From contig NW_019173959.1 of NCBI RefSeq assembly GCF_001642475.1, positions 124,001 through 188,000 on the forward strand: DNA of 64,000 bases. The letters are read 5' to 3'. The notes beneath the pieces were generated by a model. The model worked only from the letters and a program-made list of their open reading frames with translations, did not search any database and was not told the DNA's origin. Source of the DNA: Fonsecaea monophora. Taxonomy: Eukaryota > Ascomycota > Eurotiomycetes > Chaetothyriales > Herpotrichiellaceae. The position numbers were made by a program, and so were the translations under genes. Positions 11,858 through 23,110 of this stretch are shown piece by piece (position 1 is the stretch's first letter; each line of letters begins with the position of its first letter).

Positions 11858-13886
11858 TCAACTCTTACCTCCTCTGGAGGACTTGTCCGATTCGGACACT
11901 GACCATCCTTCAATGACGCCGCTGGTGCGAACACCGCCGCTCGACGTCGGTGACAAGACATACGACTCGATCATCAAGCACGCGTCCGGGAATAGAGGCG
12001 TCAAGACGACGTCGGACCACAGAAATGAGCGTAACATCTCCAAAATATCTCGCTGCCAGTCGTCGGGCCAGCTGGCGTCCCTCCCCCGATAGCCGTGTCT
12101 GTACCTGTACCTGTACCTGTACCTGCGGGCCAGGGCCGTGCTGAGCATCTCGATGAAATGCGAGCGGTTCTCGCTCTCGAATGCGTTGACCAGCCCGACG
12201 AAGCAGGTCCAGATATACAAGTCGATGTAGTCGGGAGAAGATGGCTGAGAGGGAGGATGGGGAGGAAAAGGTGAAGAATGGGAGGAGGAAGAAGAATAAG
12301 AATCATCCGTGATACCGCCACCGCCGCTGGGAGGTAAAGTGTCAATGGACTTGAGTGTCGTCATGTAGGCCAGAGTCTTGCGCAACCGCGAGATGACGGC
12401 GACCACGATCGGGACCAACGGCCCCGCGTGGAACAGTGTCGTCAGCCGCAGCAGGTTCATAGCCAGCACGACGGCCTCGTCCAGGGAATGCGAACCACGT
12501 AGCCGATAGGCCAGGCTGATGCGCTCGATGGTGCTCTTGTTCAGCAGTTGCATGAGGTATTTGTATTCGGCGATGGAGAGCCGGCCAGTCCGGGTGGCCG
12601 TGTCGTGGGAGACGAGGAGTAGTTTCATGTCGCGTGCCGCTTTGAGCGTTTCTGGCCCGAGCAGGGAGTTGAAGGAGGCCGGGACGGCGGCCACGACGGA
12701 CAATTTCGCCACCGACGGCGGCATGGGCGCGTCGTCGTCGGCGGCCCCTGTAGGTCCAGGCTCGCCAAAGAGCACGTCTTCCCCCAGAAACTGCGCCGTG
12801 AGAAAGTCGGCCCAGAGAATCAATTGTCTGATGGAGGCGGCCTGGCCAATCGACCCAGCGCGACCGATGGCGCTGAGACCTCCACGCGCTGCCACTAGTG
12901 CTTGAACACCGGCCGCGTGTCGTCTCAGGGCGTCGGGCTGGGCGAACATGGTCGCCGTGGCCCAGAGTAGGACAGCCGACAGGATGGCTTCGTCGGTGAC
13001 AGCCGTTGGTCCCTGATCCAGCAGTTTCCGCCGCAGCGACTGCAGGGCTTGGGTCTCGTACGCGAGGTGAGCAAAGGCCGGGCTGTGGCCCATCAGGTAC
13101 TCGACCCCTTTCCACGCGGCGATGACGCTGAGGCATAACGACGTGTCGGTCATGACGGGCATGATCATGCTCCCTCCGATCTCGTTCATGGCGAGACCTT
13201 CAGGTAGAGGGAAAGCGGTTGCGGCTCCCATCTTGGAATGGAGTACTGCAGTGCACCCCAGGGCCCGCCCCAGGATGGGCGGGAGATTGCAATTAGTTTC
13301 ATTGTCTTTTTCTTTAATGGCATGGCATACCCATAGAGAAAGGAAATGCTCCGCCTCTCAGGTGCGCAGACAGAGGTCGATAGAACTCACAATTGTAAAC
13401 CGACTGATGTAGATCGGCTCGATGTCCCCCAGACACAGGCAAGTCATGGAATCCATCCAACCTGCCAGCTCCCAATGAGGGCGGCGTGCTCGTGTACGCA
13501 TACGACTTCACGAAGCTTGTCTCGAGCAGCTTCGACTGGCGCTGTGGCTGTGGCTGTGGCTTGGGCTTTGGCTTCTGGTTCTTTCCGAGCCCGAGCTCAT
13601 CTGGCTTTTTTGTGGGTTTCGTCGTGACTGTCACCGCGGATGTACTGCTGCTGTTTTTGCGGCTCCGGTAAGCAAGATACGCTCTGTGCGAGGGCAGCGG
13701 GCATCGCGGTCGCCGACACACCCCACATGTTGTTGGATCTTGCGGTTGCGACCATGATGATGACGATGATGACGACGATGATGGTGATGGTGATGGTAAC
13801 GACGTCTTCGTCTTCGTCTGCCTTGTCAGACCAGCTACCGCTACGGGAATGGCGTGACTAATATCACGTTGGGAACCTGAAGCCAT
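11858..13886 (-). CDS. Probable fungal-specific regulator (PF11951-like), no zinc cluster seen
   Basis: Two exons (13886-13391 and 13245-11858) join in phase 1 through a 145 bp intron (GTGAGT...CTGCAG) to give about 627 residues. The first exon is low-complexity (a run of nine Ser, KPKPKPQPQPQ) and then has SLGAGRLDGFHDLPV, which resembles the conserved entry block of fungal-specific transcription-factor domains. The second exon is helical (DEAILSAVLLWATATMF, HAAGVQALVAARGGL), matching the middle of that domain. The N-terminus has only CGVCRRPRC, not a full Zn2Cys6 cluster. It may be a regulator without its own DNA-binding domain, or an upstream exon may be missing from my model. A TACCTG repeat encodes the Arg-Tyr run RYRYRYRYR near the C-terminus. 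Family placement is from pattern recognition only. Confidence 0.6.
12106..12126. repeat. Coding TACCTG microsatellite (Arg-Tyr repeat)
   Basis: Four consecutive copies of a TACCTG-type hexamer lie inside the regulator gene. On the minus strand they encode alternating Arg and Tyr. Copy-number change here would keep the frame. Confidence 0.8.
13753..13797. repeat. Coding GAT/GGT trinucleotide repeat (poly-Ser)
   Basis: A GATGAT...GGTGAT tract lies in the first exon of the minus-strand regulator, where it encodes a Ser/Pro-rich run including nine consecutive Ser. In-frame length variation between strains is likely. Confidence 0.75.
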
Positions 13887-14674
13887 GCGGACATGGGGAA
13901 AAGGCCCCGAGATACCTGCATCTGCATCGTCGCCGGACCGCAGAGAAGAAGGGGGGGGAGGAGGGCGAGCGGTGCGCTGAATCGAGACGAGGGTTGAAGA
14001 AAATTAGCAATCTCGCCGAGACGCGTGAAGCGAAGGCGAAAGCGAGAGGCTCGTTGTTTCTTCGTTTGTGCGGTTCGCAGTTTGGTAGGAATACGGAGTC
14101 CCGAGCCCCCCGTAAGGTAAACGTGATCTGGTGTAACCTCCGTACTGGAAATAGACCGAGTTGATGCTGCTTTTGGGTGCCAAATCAGTCGACGGGGGAT
14201 GAGGGATCTAGGCTGACTCCTTCTTACCGTTTGTGTCCGCTTATCACCAGGCAATGCCTGTTGCTGCTAGGGTTCTAACCCAGCAGAGGCAAGGGCCCCT
14301 TTCCTGATGCGAAATTGCGCTCGTGTTAATTACGAGTACCGAGAACGAGGGTTAATCAAGACAATGGTGACTAGAAACCAAATCATGACTAAGAGCCGAG
14401 AATGACTTGACCAAGTCTCACCATTTCGATAGTCCGTGTCAGAGCAAACGAGGAATCATGTGACAATTGACACGACAGCGGCCCTTTCTATCGATTGAAA
14501 TGTGTACAAGTCCTGGCTTGGGATGAATAAAAAGCCCCTTCACAGCTCCATCTCGCACATGACCCCCAATTCCTTGTCGCGTTCCCCTCTACCGTGAGTT
14601 GACTCTATGTCTAGATTCGAGAGAAAAGGACAGAGACGGTCTCTCTTCGGGCAGTCTTCCTACCCGATCCTGGT
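13887..14674. other. Intergenic region upstream of the regulator
   Basis: This holds the promoter of the minus-strand regulator and the 3' region of the sugar transporter. A small imperfect hairpin (AGGGTTCTAACCC with flanking CTGCT/AGCAG) lies at about 14262-14285. I see no gene. Confidence 0.55.
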
Positions 14675-16541
14675 TCAACCTTCGACTTTCTCGCTGGCAG
14701 GAGACGAGTCAGCCTCATAGTGCGTCGTCTCACCCCCTTTGACGCCATTTGGTGCATGTGCTGCGAAGTCGACCTCGAGGTCTCGTTGATAGATGGCCAC
14801 CTCATCCGCATCGCCAAAGATAGCGGCAACTTCCTCCAACGGCAGGCCGTTGGTGTCTGGGAAGAAGAACCAGATGGCAAGCCCTCCAAGTGTGCCTGGT
14901 ATAATGAAGCAGAGATAGAATTTCCAGCCTATATTCTCGAAGGCGGTAGGGGCGCTATGTGCGTGAGGTTAGCATGGAACTGCAGGAAATTGACAGGCGG
15001 CATTAAGACGCTGCCAGGGCCGTCATACCTTTGTAGCCAAATGATGTTCATCAACGAGATCATCGAGACACCAAGACAGACACCTTTGGCTCGCAAGTGG
15101 GTTGGGAAGATTTCCCCCAGGTACGAAAACTGCGTCCCATCGAGACACAATCCGTAGAAGACCTGGAAGATGAAGAACATGGCCACTGCCGCCGACAGCG
15201 CAGACTTGTTGTTGGACGGCACAAAGTTGGCGACTAGTGCTGCTTCCACAATTAAGCTGGCCATGCAACCCAGAACTCCAAAGGAGATGAACTTGTTCCG
15301 CGGGAAGCGGTCTACCACCAGCATGCCCATGACGTTCATGCCCAGGGCAAATGTGAGCCAGGCAGCCGGGTAGAGGAGTTGTTTAACCTGCGAGAAATCG
15401 AGGGATGCGTACAGCGAGGGACCATAGTTGTTGATGACCAAGACGCCAGAACACTGGATGATGCCGGTAGTCCCGAGGGCCAGCAGCGCCCGTTTGCGGT
15501 ACGACGGCTTCTTCATGATGTGCAACCACGAGTTACCCAGGGTTCGGTCAATCGCGAGCTGCTTCTGGATCTGGAAGAACTCGGCCTTCGCAGCCGTGTT
15601 TTCGGGATCGCTGGGATCAGCATGGAACTTGAACAGGACAGCCTCAGCTTCCGCATCACGTCCATTCATAACCAACCATCGTGGCGACTCCTGCAAACCG
15701 ACAATATCAGTACATGTTCTTTGGCTTCACTCCCGTTTCATCCGACTTCGTCGTCGGGGAGAACCAGACATGGCTGGACTGCATCCAAAAGAGCGTCTGA
15801 CTTACAGGGACGAAATACAGACCAACCAACAGGCACAGTGGCCAGAAGCACTGAATTGCGATGGGAGGCCTCCAAGTATTCGAGCCTCCATCCTTCCAGA
15901 AGTAGAAGCCAAATCCAACCCAGCCTTGAATTGTATAGCCGAGCACGAGCATGACTCCGTGAACGTCCACAAGAGCACCGCGCATGTGGACCGGGACAAT
16001 TTCGTTCATCAGGATGGGCACCGCCGCGAGGATCATGAAAGCAGCAGCACCGGCCACAAATCGAAAGGCGATGAACATGCCTACATTCACACTGCCGGCC
16101 ATGATAGCACCCGACACGATGGCAAGAATGGACGACTGTAAAGCAAGTCAGAACCGCTCAAGAGTGGTAGGAATTGTATCAGCCCGTACCACAGCGCAGG
16201 CCCATTTGCGACCCCATTTGTCCGCGACCGTAGGGAGTAGTAATGTTCCAATCACACCTCCCGTCTGGAAAAGGCCATTCATGGTGGATATCAAGTCGGT
16301 TCCATCGGAACGGGTTGCAAGGTCAAAGTATTCAATGAAGGATGGTTGGCCTAGATGCACCCAACATGAGTTTCAACGTCTCCAAGGAGACGTCAAGATA
16401 CGTACCCAACGTAGTTCCAATAATACTTGCCGTGTAGCCATATGTTATAGAACCAAAGCCCAATACAGCAAGCACGGCGCAGGTATGCGCATTGAGCTTT
16501 TGTCTGCGAAGGAGACCTTCTGATGCTGAGTTGCGACGCAT
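14675..16541 (-). CDS. MFS sugar transporter (sugar porter family, 522 aa)
   Basis: Five exons (16541-16406, 16350-16190, 16135-15806, 15690-15029, 14954-14675) splice in phase to 522 residues, the normal sugar-porter length. Diagnostic motifs are present: DKWGRKWACA in the loop between helices 2 and 3, PESPRWL at the start of the central cytoplasmic loop (created by splicing), RAKG in the second half, and PDTNGLPLEE after helix 12 (a PETKG variant with Asp for Glu). About twelve hydrophobic segments are visible. It should import a hexose, disaccharide or related polyol across the plasma membrane; the substrate cannot be read from sequence. The start ATG (MRRNSASEGLL) was preferred to an in-frame non-ATG extension. 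The promoter holds two TGACT palindromes. Confidence 0.92.
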
Positions 16542-17660
16542 GCTGCAAGGTCTTACTGCGATCAATAAAGAGTATTTGGTCCGATGTCAGGATCACAGAG
16601 GAAGCTGGCAGGGGAAGGGGGAAATTATAGGCATATGAATAGAGTCTATAAGAGCCGAGACTTGGTACAAGAGCCGCGGACCGCGTTGTCTTTGACACCA
16701 GAGTCACTGACCCGTGACTGGTCCTCCCAGCTTACCTTCCCCCAGTCTCCGCGAAATCCCCGCGTTAGGCAAGTCACAGCCAGGGGGCAAGGCTCCGGTG
16801 GGTCAAAGCTAGACCAGATGATTGGTGGTGGTCGTGATTGTCCTGGCCACGCTGGTGACGCTGCCCTCGGTACATCTTTCCTGACTCAGGAATTCTAGAG
16901 TCAGGGCGAAGGTTCTTATGTGAAAGACTCGAGGTCAAGGAAGCCATGTGAGTAAGTGCTTAGCGGTTGAGCGCCGGGGAATTCCCACATGAGCAATGAT
17001 TCCTTGCTCTTGGTCAAACTCATGCTGAATGAGTCTCCCGTTATGACTCGACAACTGATCGAAAATTTCGAAAGATCCAGACCAGGCCCGGAAGAGCAAA
17101 GTCGGACCTTTTGGTTTGAAGCGCCCAAGTAAACTTGTGTTATTGTGCTCGGGACATGGAAGTGAGTAGACCCGACATGCTAAGCACGCTCTGGCTCCAT
17201 ATATTTGAGGGCTTTGCCTCAAGGAAACCTTGGGCGACAAAGGTAGGGCAGAGGGGCAAGGGGATATCGTGGTCAAGCCAGAGTATGCGATCTTTGTGAA
17301 TCGTTTCGGTATCTTCCCGTCGCGTCGACGGTCAGGCAGAAGGCTGATCGAGAGGTGCAATGTGTGTACGCTTGACGAGAACAGACAACGTGGTTGCCCG
17401 CGCGGATCCCTTGCACCTGCGGTCAATATCGACATGAATATATAGTCAAACACTAATCAGAGATCTGCTTGCTGGCAAGTTCTTCGTTTGATTGCGAACT
17501 GCAGACCGCATCAATTGTGCGGAAATCTTTGAATAGCCGCTGTTAGGGCGCAAGTCAGCAGCAGGAATTGTTCAGACAGGAAATTAGAGGGACAGGCAAA
17601 CAGCCATCGATTGATCACCAGGAAACTGGTCGAAACACACAAAGGTCCTTGTTTAGCCAT
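16542..17660. promoter_or_regulatory. Sugar transporter promoter region with TGACT palindromes
   Basis: Gene-free interval between the transporter start and the 3' end of the Myb-like gene. AGTCAC and GTGACT, six bases apart, occur at 16702-16719. CCTGACTC and GAGTCAGG, ten bases apart, occur at 16880-16905; the left arm continues into TGACTCA, the AP-1/Gcn4 bZIP core. Binding is inferred from the motif only. Confidence 0.45.
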
Positions 17661-19331
17661 TCAAACTGGAGCGCCTCGAGTCTTCAGAACCTCCAGATAT
17701 TTCTTCTTGACTGTTGCATTGCCGTATCGGTATGAGCCTTTGCTTTCCATATACTCAGCAACTTGTTTCCACGGGACTTTATTGACAAATTGACCAATGG
17801 AAACGGCATCGAGATCTTTGGAAACCTGAATGTTAACCGAGGTCGACTTCGAGCAATAGGAAACTGCTTCGAAAAGGAGCCGAACCTATTACGTAGCGCG
17901 TTAGTATCTTGGGCTTGCTTCCCAAGGGCAACTCACATCTCGATCGCTCCATTCTGGTTTCCTCAATCTTGCTTCCCTTGGTTTCGTCAGAGCACGATAT
18001 CGTCCTCTCAAGGTTGATTCAGCCTCCTCGAACTTCAATCGCTCCTTGATAATCTTGTATGACAGTCCTTGTTCTTTTAACTGTACTAGAAGCGTGTCTT
18101 TTGAGGTGTCGCGCTGTCCACCCTTTACTCCCAATTGTCTACCCTGGGGGGTTGAAATGTTTGTCAGGCCCGTGGGTGATGAGGTGGTCGCTTCGGAAGC
18201 CCAAAGATCTGGATACTGGACGCTCTGATCATACGCAGACGCATGTTCCAATTCCTGATAATGAACGGTCGGGAGGATTTGGTCCGCAGAAGAGGCTGGA
18301 GGGTCATTCTGGAAGTCAAAAGGGTCATCACCGTAAGAGGGCAGCTCGGGTAAAGGCGGGTAAACTAAAGCAGTCGAATCATATTCAATCTGTTGTGGCA
18401 GGGGAAATGTAGGGTCGATCGGACAAAAATTGAATACAGGATCCAGATGTGACTGGGCAGCACAATGTTGAGGTGATGTGGCCACACCAAGTACGTGCGA
18501 CTCGTAGTTCGTTGCAATAGAAGGCCAAAGCTCACTCGAGCCAGGGGTCTTTGCTTCCAGGAGAGTCTTCGGGGTGGTCAAATCGTCACCACCGATAAGC
18601 TGGCCATCCGGCATGCTGTTGTCCGGCATGAAGATGTCAAACTCGTCTGGAGATAGATTCTGGAAGAGCGAATTGAAATCATCCGGTCCGAGGGGCATTC
18701 GCTGCTGCGCATAGGATGTGTAAGCCGTTGACTGCCGCATATCCGTATCAATAGCCATTCCAGTTGTAGGGGGTAAATGCGTGAAAGCCTTGGCCTGGTT
18801 TGCGCAGCCCTCATTCAACGAGGTACTGAAAATGTCAAGACTCTGAGAACCTGGTGGCCGTGTCGGGACATGGATGCCACTTGAGAACCCTGACCCCTCA
18901 GACCGCAAACTGTTCCGGACTTCGCCCTGGTCAGTGTATGCGCCATAATTTCCAGTTGACATAGTACGGTTGCCGTGTTGTGAGGATGGACAGAAGTGCA
19001 CATTGGCGGCGTAAGAAGCTGCGGAGTTCATGGTTTGATGCTCTGGACGCTGCATTGCGGGCGACTGGGTGTGGGCGAGACTGTGAGAGTTTTCAAAGCA
19101 GGTGAGATTGACCGAACTCATATGGGAAGCAGGGCACGGGGCTCCAGCGGAGTGACAGATATGGAGTGTGTCAGAAGACGCCGGTTGGGAATGGTGAGTC
19201 GGAGCTGGAGTGAAGTAACTCGGTGCAGACCATCTTGGTATGTGACAAGGAAAATGAGCCTGTCCACAACAGAACGTCTTTCCCTCGGTGTAGGTTTCAG
19301 AGTATCTTGAATCAGCTGTTTTCGGGGACAT
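17661..19331 (-). CDS. Myb-like DNA-binding regulator
   Basis: Two exons (19331-17937 and 17885-17661) join in phase 0 to about 539 residues. The first 390 or so are polar and low-complexity (Ser, Pro, Gln, Asp), like an activation region. The C-terminal 140 carry a Myb/SANT-type module of a fungal kind: DTLLVQLKEQGLSYKIIKER, EAESTLRGRYRALTK, REARLRKPEWSDRDVRLLFE, then VPWKQVAEYMES and GNATVKKKYLEV. The intron splits the helices at WSDRD|VRLL. It probably binds DNA in the nucleus; targets are unknown. The true ATG is at 19331 (MSPKTADSRY); the open frame extends a few codons upstream but without ATG. A further upstream exon cannot be excluded. It lies next to a sugar transporter on the same strand, with 1.1 kb between them. 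Confidence 0.78.
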
Positions 19332-22300
19332 TGCTGCGAGCTGCAAGGCTGCGCAGTGCAGAAGCGAGTGATAGATTTGGCGACTACAACTGGTGAATGG
19401 GCCGGAAGCAGTGTGCTGTGAGAGTCTGAGCGACAGGTTGCGTTTTCATGTTGAATCATTGGCCACATTGCAATCAGCACCTGCGTGGTCATCCATGGAA
19501 ACGGAGTCGAGTCTGTTCGTACTGCAAACAGAACCCATCCACGGCACCGGGATCGAATTAAAAATCCCCAAGAACGTGAAGACGAGGGTCTGCGTGGTAA
19601 GAGTCAAGCTTACCTTTTGATTCCATCCACAAGTAAATGTCTCGCATCGAGCTCTGCTCCAGCCTTTGATACATCGGCAGAGGTTGCTCCTAGTCTGCGG
19701 AACCTTAAATGAATCGGGTTGTGGCACATTAGCTCCTCGATAGCTGGTCTGCTGCGTCGTGCTGTCTTGATGGCCCACGATTGCTTGAGCCAACAACTCT
19801 GTTTCCACATAGGACACAAACAAGCCTAGAGAGCAGCCTTTTGTCACCACATCCTCCTATCTTATCGTGTCCTGCTCTGTTGCCCACCATGTACTTGCCA
19901 TGGCTCGAAGTGTAAAAAAACCATAAAAGAAAACATCGCCTATTTGGGGCAAGGGAAAGCATTCAACACAAGATAGTCGCGATGTGGCAGTGTTCCGGTG
20001 GCCCGTCTATGCCAGCTGCCACGGGGTGTGAGAAGGGCAAACAGGAAGGCTCTATTTCGATATGTGTGTTTTCTGTGGATGGCAAGTTTTAGGTAATCAG
20101 TTGGCTCGGTCTATTAGTTCTGGCACTTCTTTGGAGTTTTCTGGGACTGGGGCCACGGGCAAGTACCAGATCGAATTCGTGGATATATTCAGGGTTCATC
20201 CATTCGTGATCAGCAAAGGTAGGTGATGTGCCGAGGGGGTCACCAGGCGGGAGATATGGCAAAGGGCAAGCAAACATCAAGGGCACCGTGTTACATTGTT
20301 TGCCTGCTTGTCAATTTTGGGCAGCCGGTCTGGTATTAGCCTGCGGGTCCGCTCCTTTGGGGGATGGCATAGACTGCGCGAGTTGGGCGCAGAGGGGGGA
20401 TCGTGATGCTTCGCGAGGTGCTCTCGGGTGAATGAAGAGGAGTTCATGGTTGAGCACTGTAGGCCATGGATCGTACCTGTTCGCTCGATTGGACGTACCA
20501 GGGTTGTGGAGCTGTCATAACGGGACATTGCAGCGGGAAGCAGACGGACTGTCATTTGATATTGGTTGGCCGATGTCCGGAGCCACGATTAGCTCCCCTT
20601 GATCTGGTCCCCAGGATATGTCTTATCGAGAGATGACGAAAGCTGGTTGCAAGAGACAGTGTTTCGCCCTTCGTTGTGCTCAAACCTTTTTTAACCGCTG
20701 TCATCCTTCAGCAACGTGTTTGCCACACTCTTCGCGCCTTGAATCTGGGTCTGTAGACCTCCGCAGGAACATGGGGTGTCGCAGTGGTTGTCCTGGGCTG
20801 TGTTTGGTGTCAATGAAGCAATCATTCAAAAGGCATTGCACGGGGTGGCAGATACGAGGAGATGTGGGGGCCGACATGTATTGAGAGTAACTTGTGCTGT
20901 TATCTGATAGGAGCCATGAAGATATCAAGTGGCCAGGATCTCGAGGTGAAGGAGAAGGTATCGGGAGGTTGAGATGAGGTTGTTAATGTAGCGACCCAGC
21001 GACGTTGTCCCAGGCCATTATTCAGCATGGCCGCCAAGGGCTGGTAAATAAATCGACGCCCGACGTACCCCCGATTGGGCCGAGGGTGATACCGCCCTGT
21101 ACTCACCCCAGTAGAGATGAGCGTAGCCTCTGTCATTGCCCCTTTGAATGTATGGTCGAAAACACCACCGCGGCCGCGGGCTCAGCCAGTCAGACGAGAG
21201 GACGTGTTCAAAGCGGCGTTAGAGGTTCCAGGCTTAGGATGCTACCATCTCAACCAGAAAGACCTTTGGCCGTCTCGCCCCAAATCCGAGTCGACTCGCA
21301 CTCGGATGAAAGGGACGGGAGATATTTTGACAAAGAATCTCTCTCGCCGCTTTCGCGAGTTTCCTTCCCTTCCGCTCAAGTTTCTCGACGCTGCCGCCCG
21401 TCCCTTGCAGGTCTCACTCAACTGCTCAACTACTTAACCTTTGGAAGCAAATGACTTCCCTCGTTTCAAAAAGTTCTTCCCAACGAGCGACCACCTTCAA
21501 TGAATCGTACCGAAACCCCTACCTTCCGAAGAGAATACGGGCCTTTCTAAGCGCTCGAGCGGGCTCACAATCACTCTCCCACCCCGTACTGGACTTCTCG
21601 CCCTAGTTTCCGAATAGGGCGCCACCGCTGTCTACACAACGAGAGTGGTGACACTCTCGGCGTGCGTGCTTTTCTACCTTCAGGCTGCGCTGTGGGGACA
21701 GGGCTTTCGACCAGAAGATTCACGATGGTGGCGATTCTGTCCTTCTCGAAGGCGATCCAGGCGATCGCTTGAACAGGACGACATACGGAACACAACGACA
21801 CCGTTGAGACTGCACACGTCGCTACGAGGAAATCGCAAGGCCTAGCGATCGACCAATAGCAGAAATACCTCACGGATTGGTGTAGGCAATAGAGTCACTG
21901 GCGTGGCGACGACGCGCCAACTTTGCAGAACGGACCTGGCCAGTCTCACTGGCGGCTGAATCGTAGGCCAAGTTCAGATCCTGCCTGACTGCGACTAGAC
22001 TTTGAGCCGAGTCAAGGGAGAGCACAGGGAGCGCGGCGCGCACGTCACTTCTCCTGCAGATCTGTTGGAGCAGAGTCCGGAGGCAGGGGTTGAAGGAGAT
22101 CGAGCGAGCAGACGTAAACCGGTTGTGCGACTCGGCGGCGGTAATCTGCCGCCCGGCCATGCAACCTCGCGTCCTTCAACATTCTCAGTCAAAGACTGAA
22201 GTCATCCAGACTAGGTACATTCAATAGGGGATCGACACATGGCACACGGCGGCCCGGGTGAGTTCGAGTCTCTTCTTCCGTGTGCCATGTGTCGATCCCC

Positions 22301-23110
22301 TATTGAACATACCCAGTCTGGGTAAAGGCGCAGCGGCGGTGGGAGAGGGAGTGGACGGAGGAAGGGAATCGAAGGCCGGGCTTCGAAACATTCCTCAGCA
22401 AGAAAATTAAAAAAGGGGGGAGGAGGGGGGGAGAAACGTTCGACGGTCACGAGATTAGGGTTCCGGAACGATATGTAGGCGTAGCGGAACCGCTGACAAA
22501 GGAAAGTGCGCGCTTGTGGAAAGCGAATTGATGAAATGAAGTCCGGATCTACAGCCCATAAGGCGTGCTCCAGCGACGAGCACTTTTTCACTGTCGCCGG
22601 TCGTCGCGGCACTCTATAACGCTTCGACGCTTGGAGCTGTTTCACAATTTCGTCTCGGCCACGCCGATTGGTGAAAAGACCTCCGGAAAAGGCTGTTTCG
22701 AGCGCCGCTTTGAGCCTCCCTTTCACCAAGCATACAACCACAAGTCCCGGCTATGCTCATCCTTTATTGCATCGATGATATTATATCCTTTGCGACGAGC
22801 GTTCGCAAGCCATTTTTATGTGATTTGAAACCTAGGTCAATGGATCGTGAGAGGCTGCTTAGAGAAGAGTGGGAGGTCGCGAGGCGGGAGGGTCTTGATT
22901 TGGGTCATGTACAATGGACTCTCTGAGCTACTGGTTGCGGACGCGGGTCCTGTAGTACACGCGATAGGTGAAGGGAGCAAAATTTCATCCTCGCGTTAGA
23001 ATGGTCTTGTGCAAAGATTTTACCCGTCTCAATCTCAGGTCCCTTTCAGTTATGGTATGCGTGCCAGCTCCTCCGTCTTCGCAGCATGGGCCACAGGCAT
23101 CCCGAAGGAC
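19332..23110. other. Accessory intergenic region (3.8 kb)
   Basis: No gene could be supported. The open frames are short and lack splice logic and family motifs. The most coding-like is a 96-codon minus-strand frame at 21870-22160. The notable structure is the long inverted repeat at 22203-22324. Confidence 0.5.
22203..22324. repeat. Long hairpin: perfect 30-bp inverted repeat with diverged extensions
   Basis: The arms 22220-22249 and 22278-22307 are perfect reverse complements over 30 bases around a 28-base loop. Pairing continues outward for about 17 bases to 22203 and 22324, with roughly five mismatches that are all transitions. The loop contains AGTTCGAGTC, which is close to a tRNA B-box, but the element is too compact and lacks a cloverleaf. 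It looks like a foldback or miniature element, or a strong RNA hairpin. Confidence 0.85.

Noticed and set aside
19332..19346. N-terminal extension of the Myb-like protein
   Set aside because: The extended frame begins with TTG, not ATG; the first real ATG is at 19331.
22240..22290. tRNA-like element inside the hairpin
   Set aside because: A- and B-box-like words are only about 20 bases apart and no cloverleaf can be drawn; the hairpin explains the sequence better.
22211..22741. 176-codon minus-strand open frame
   Set aside because: It runs through the inverted repeat and a poly-Pro artefact from a C-rich tract; no recognisable domain.
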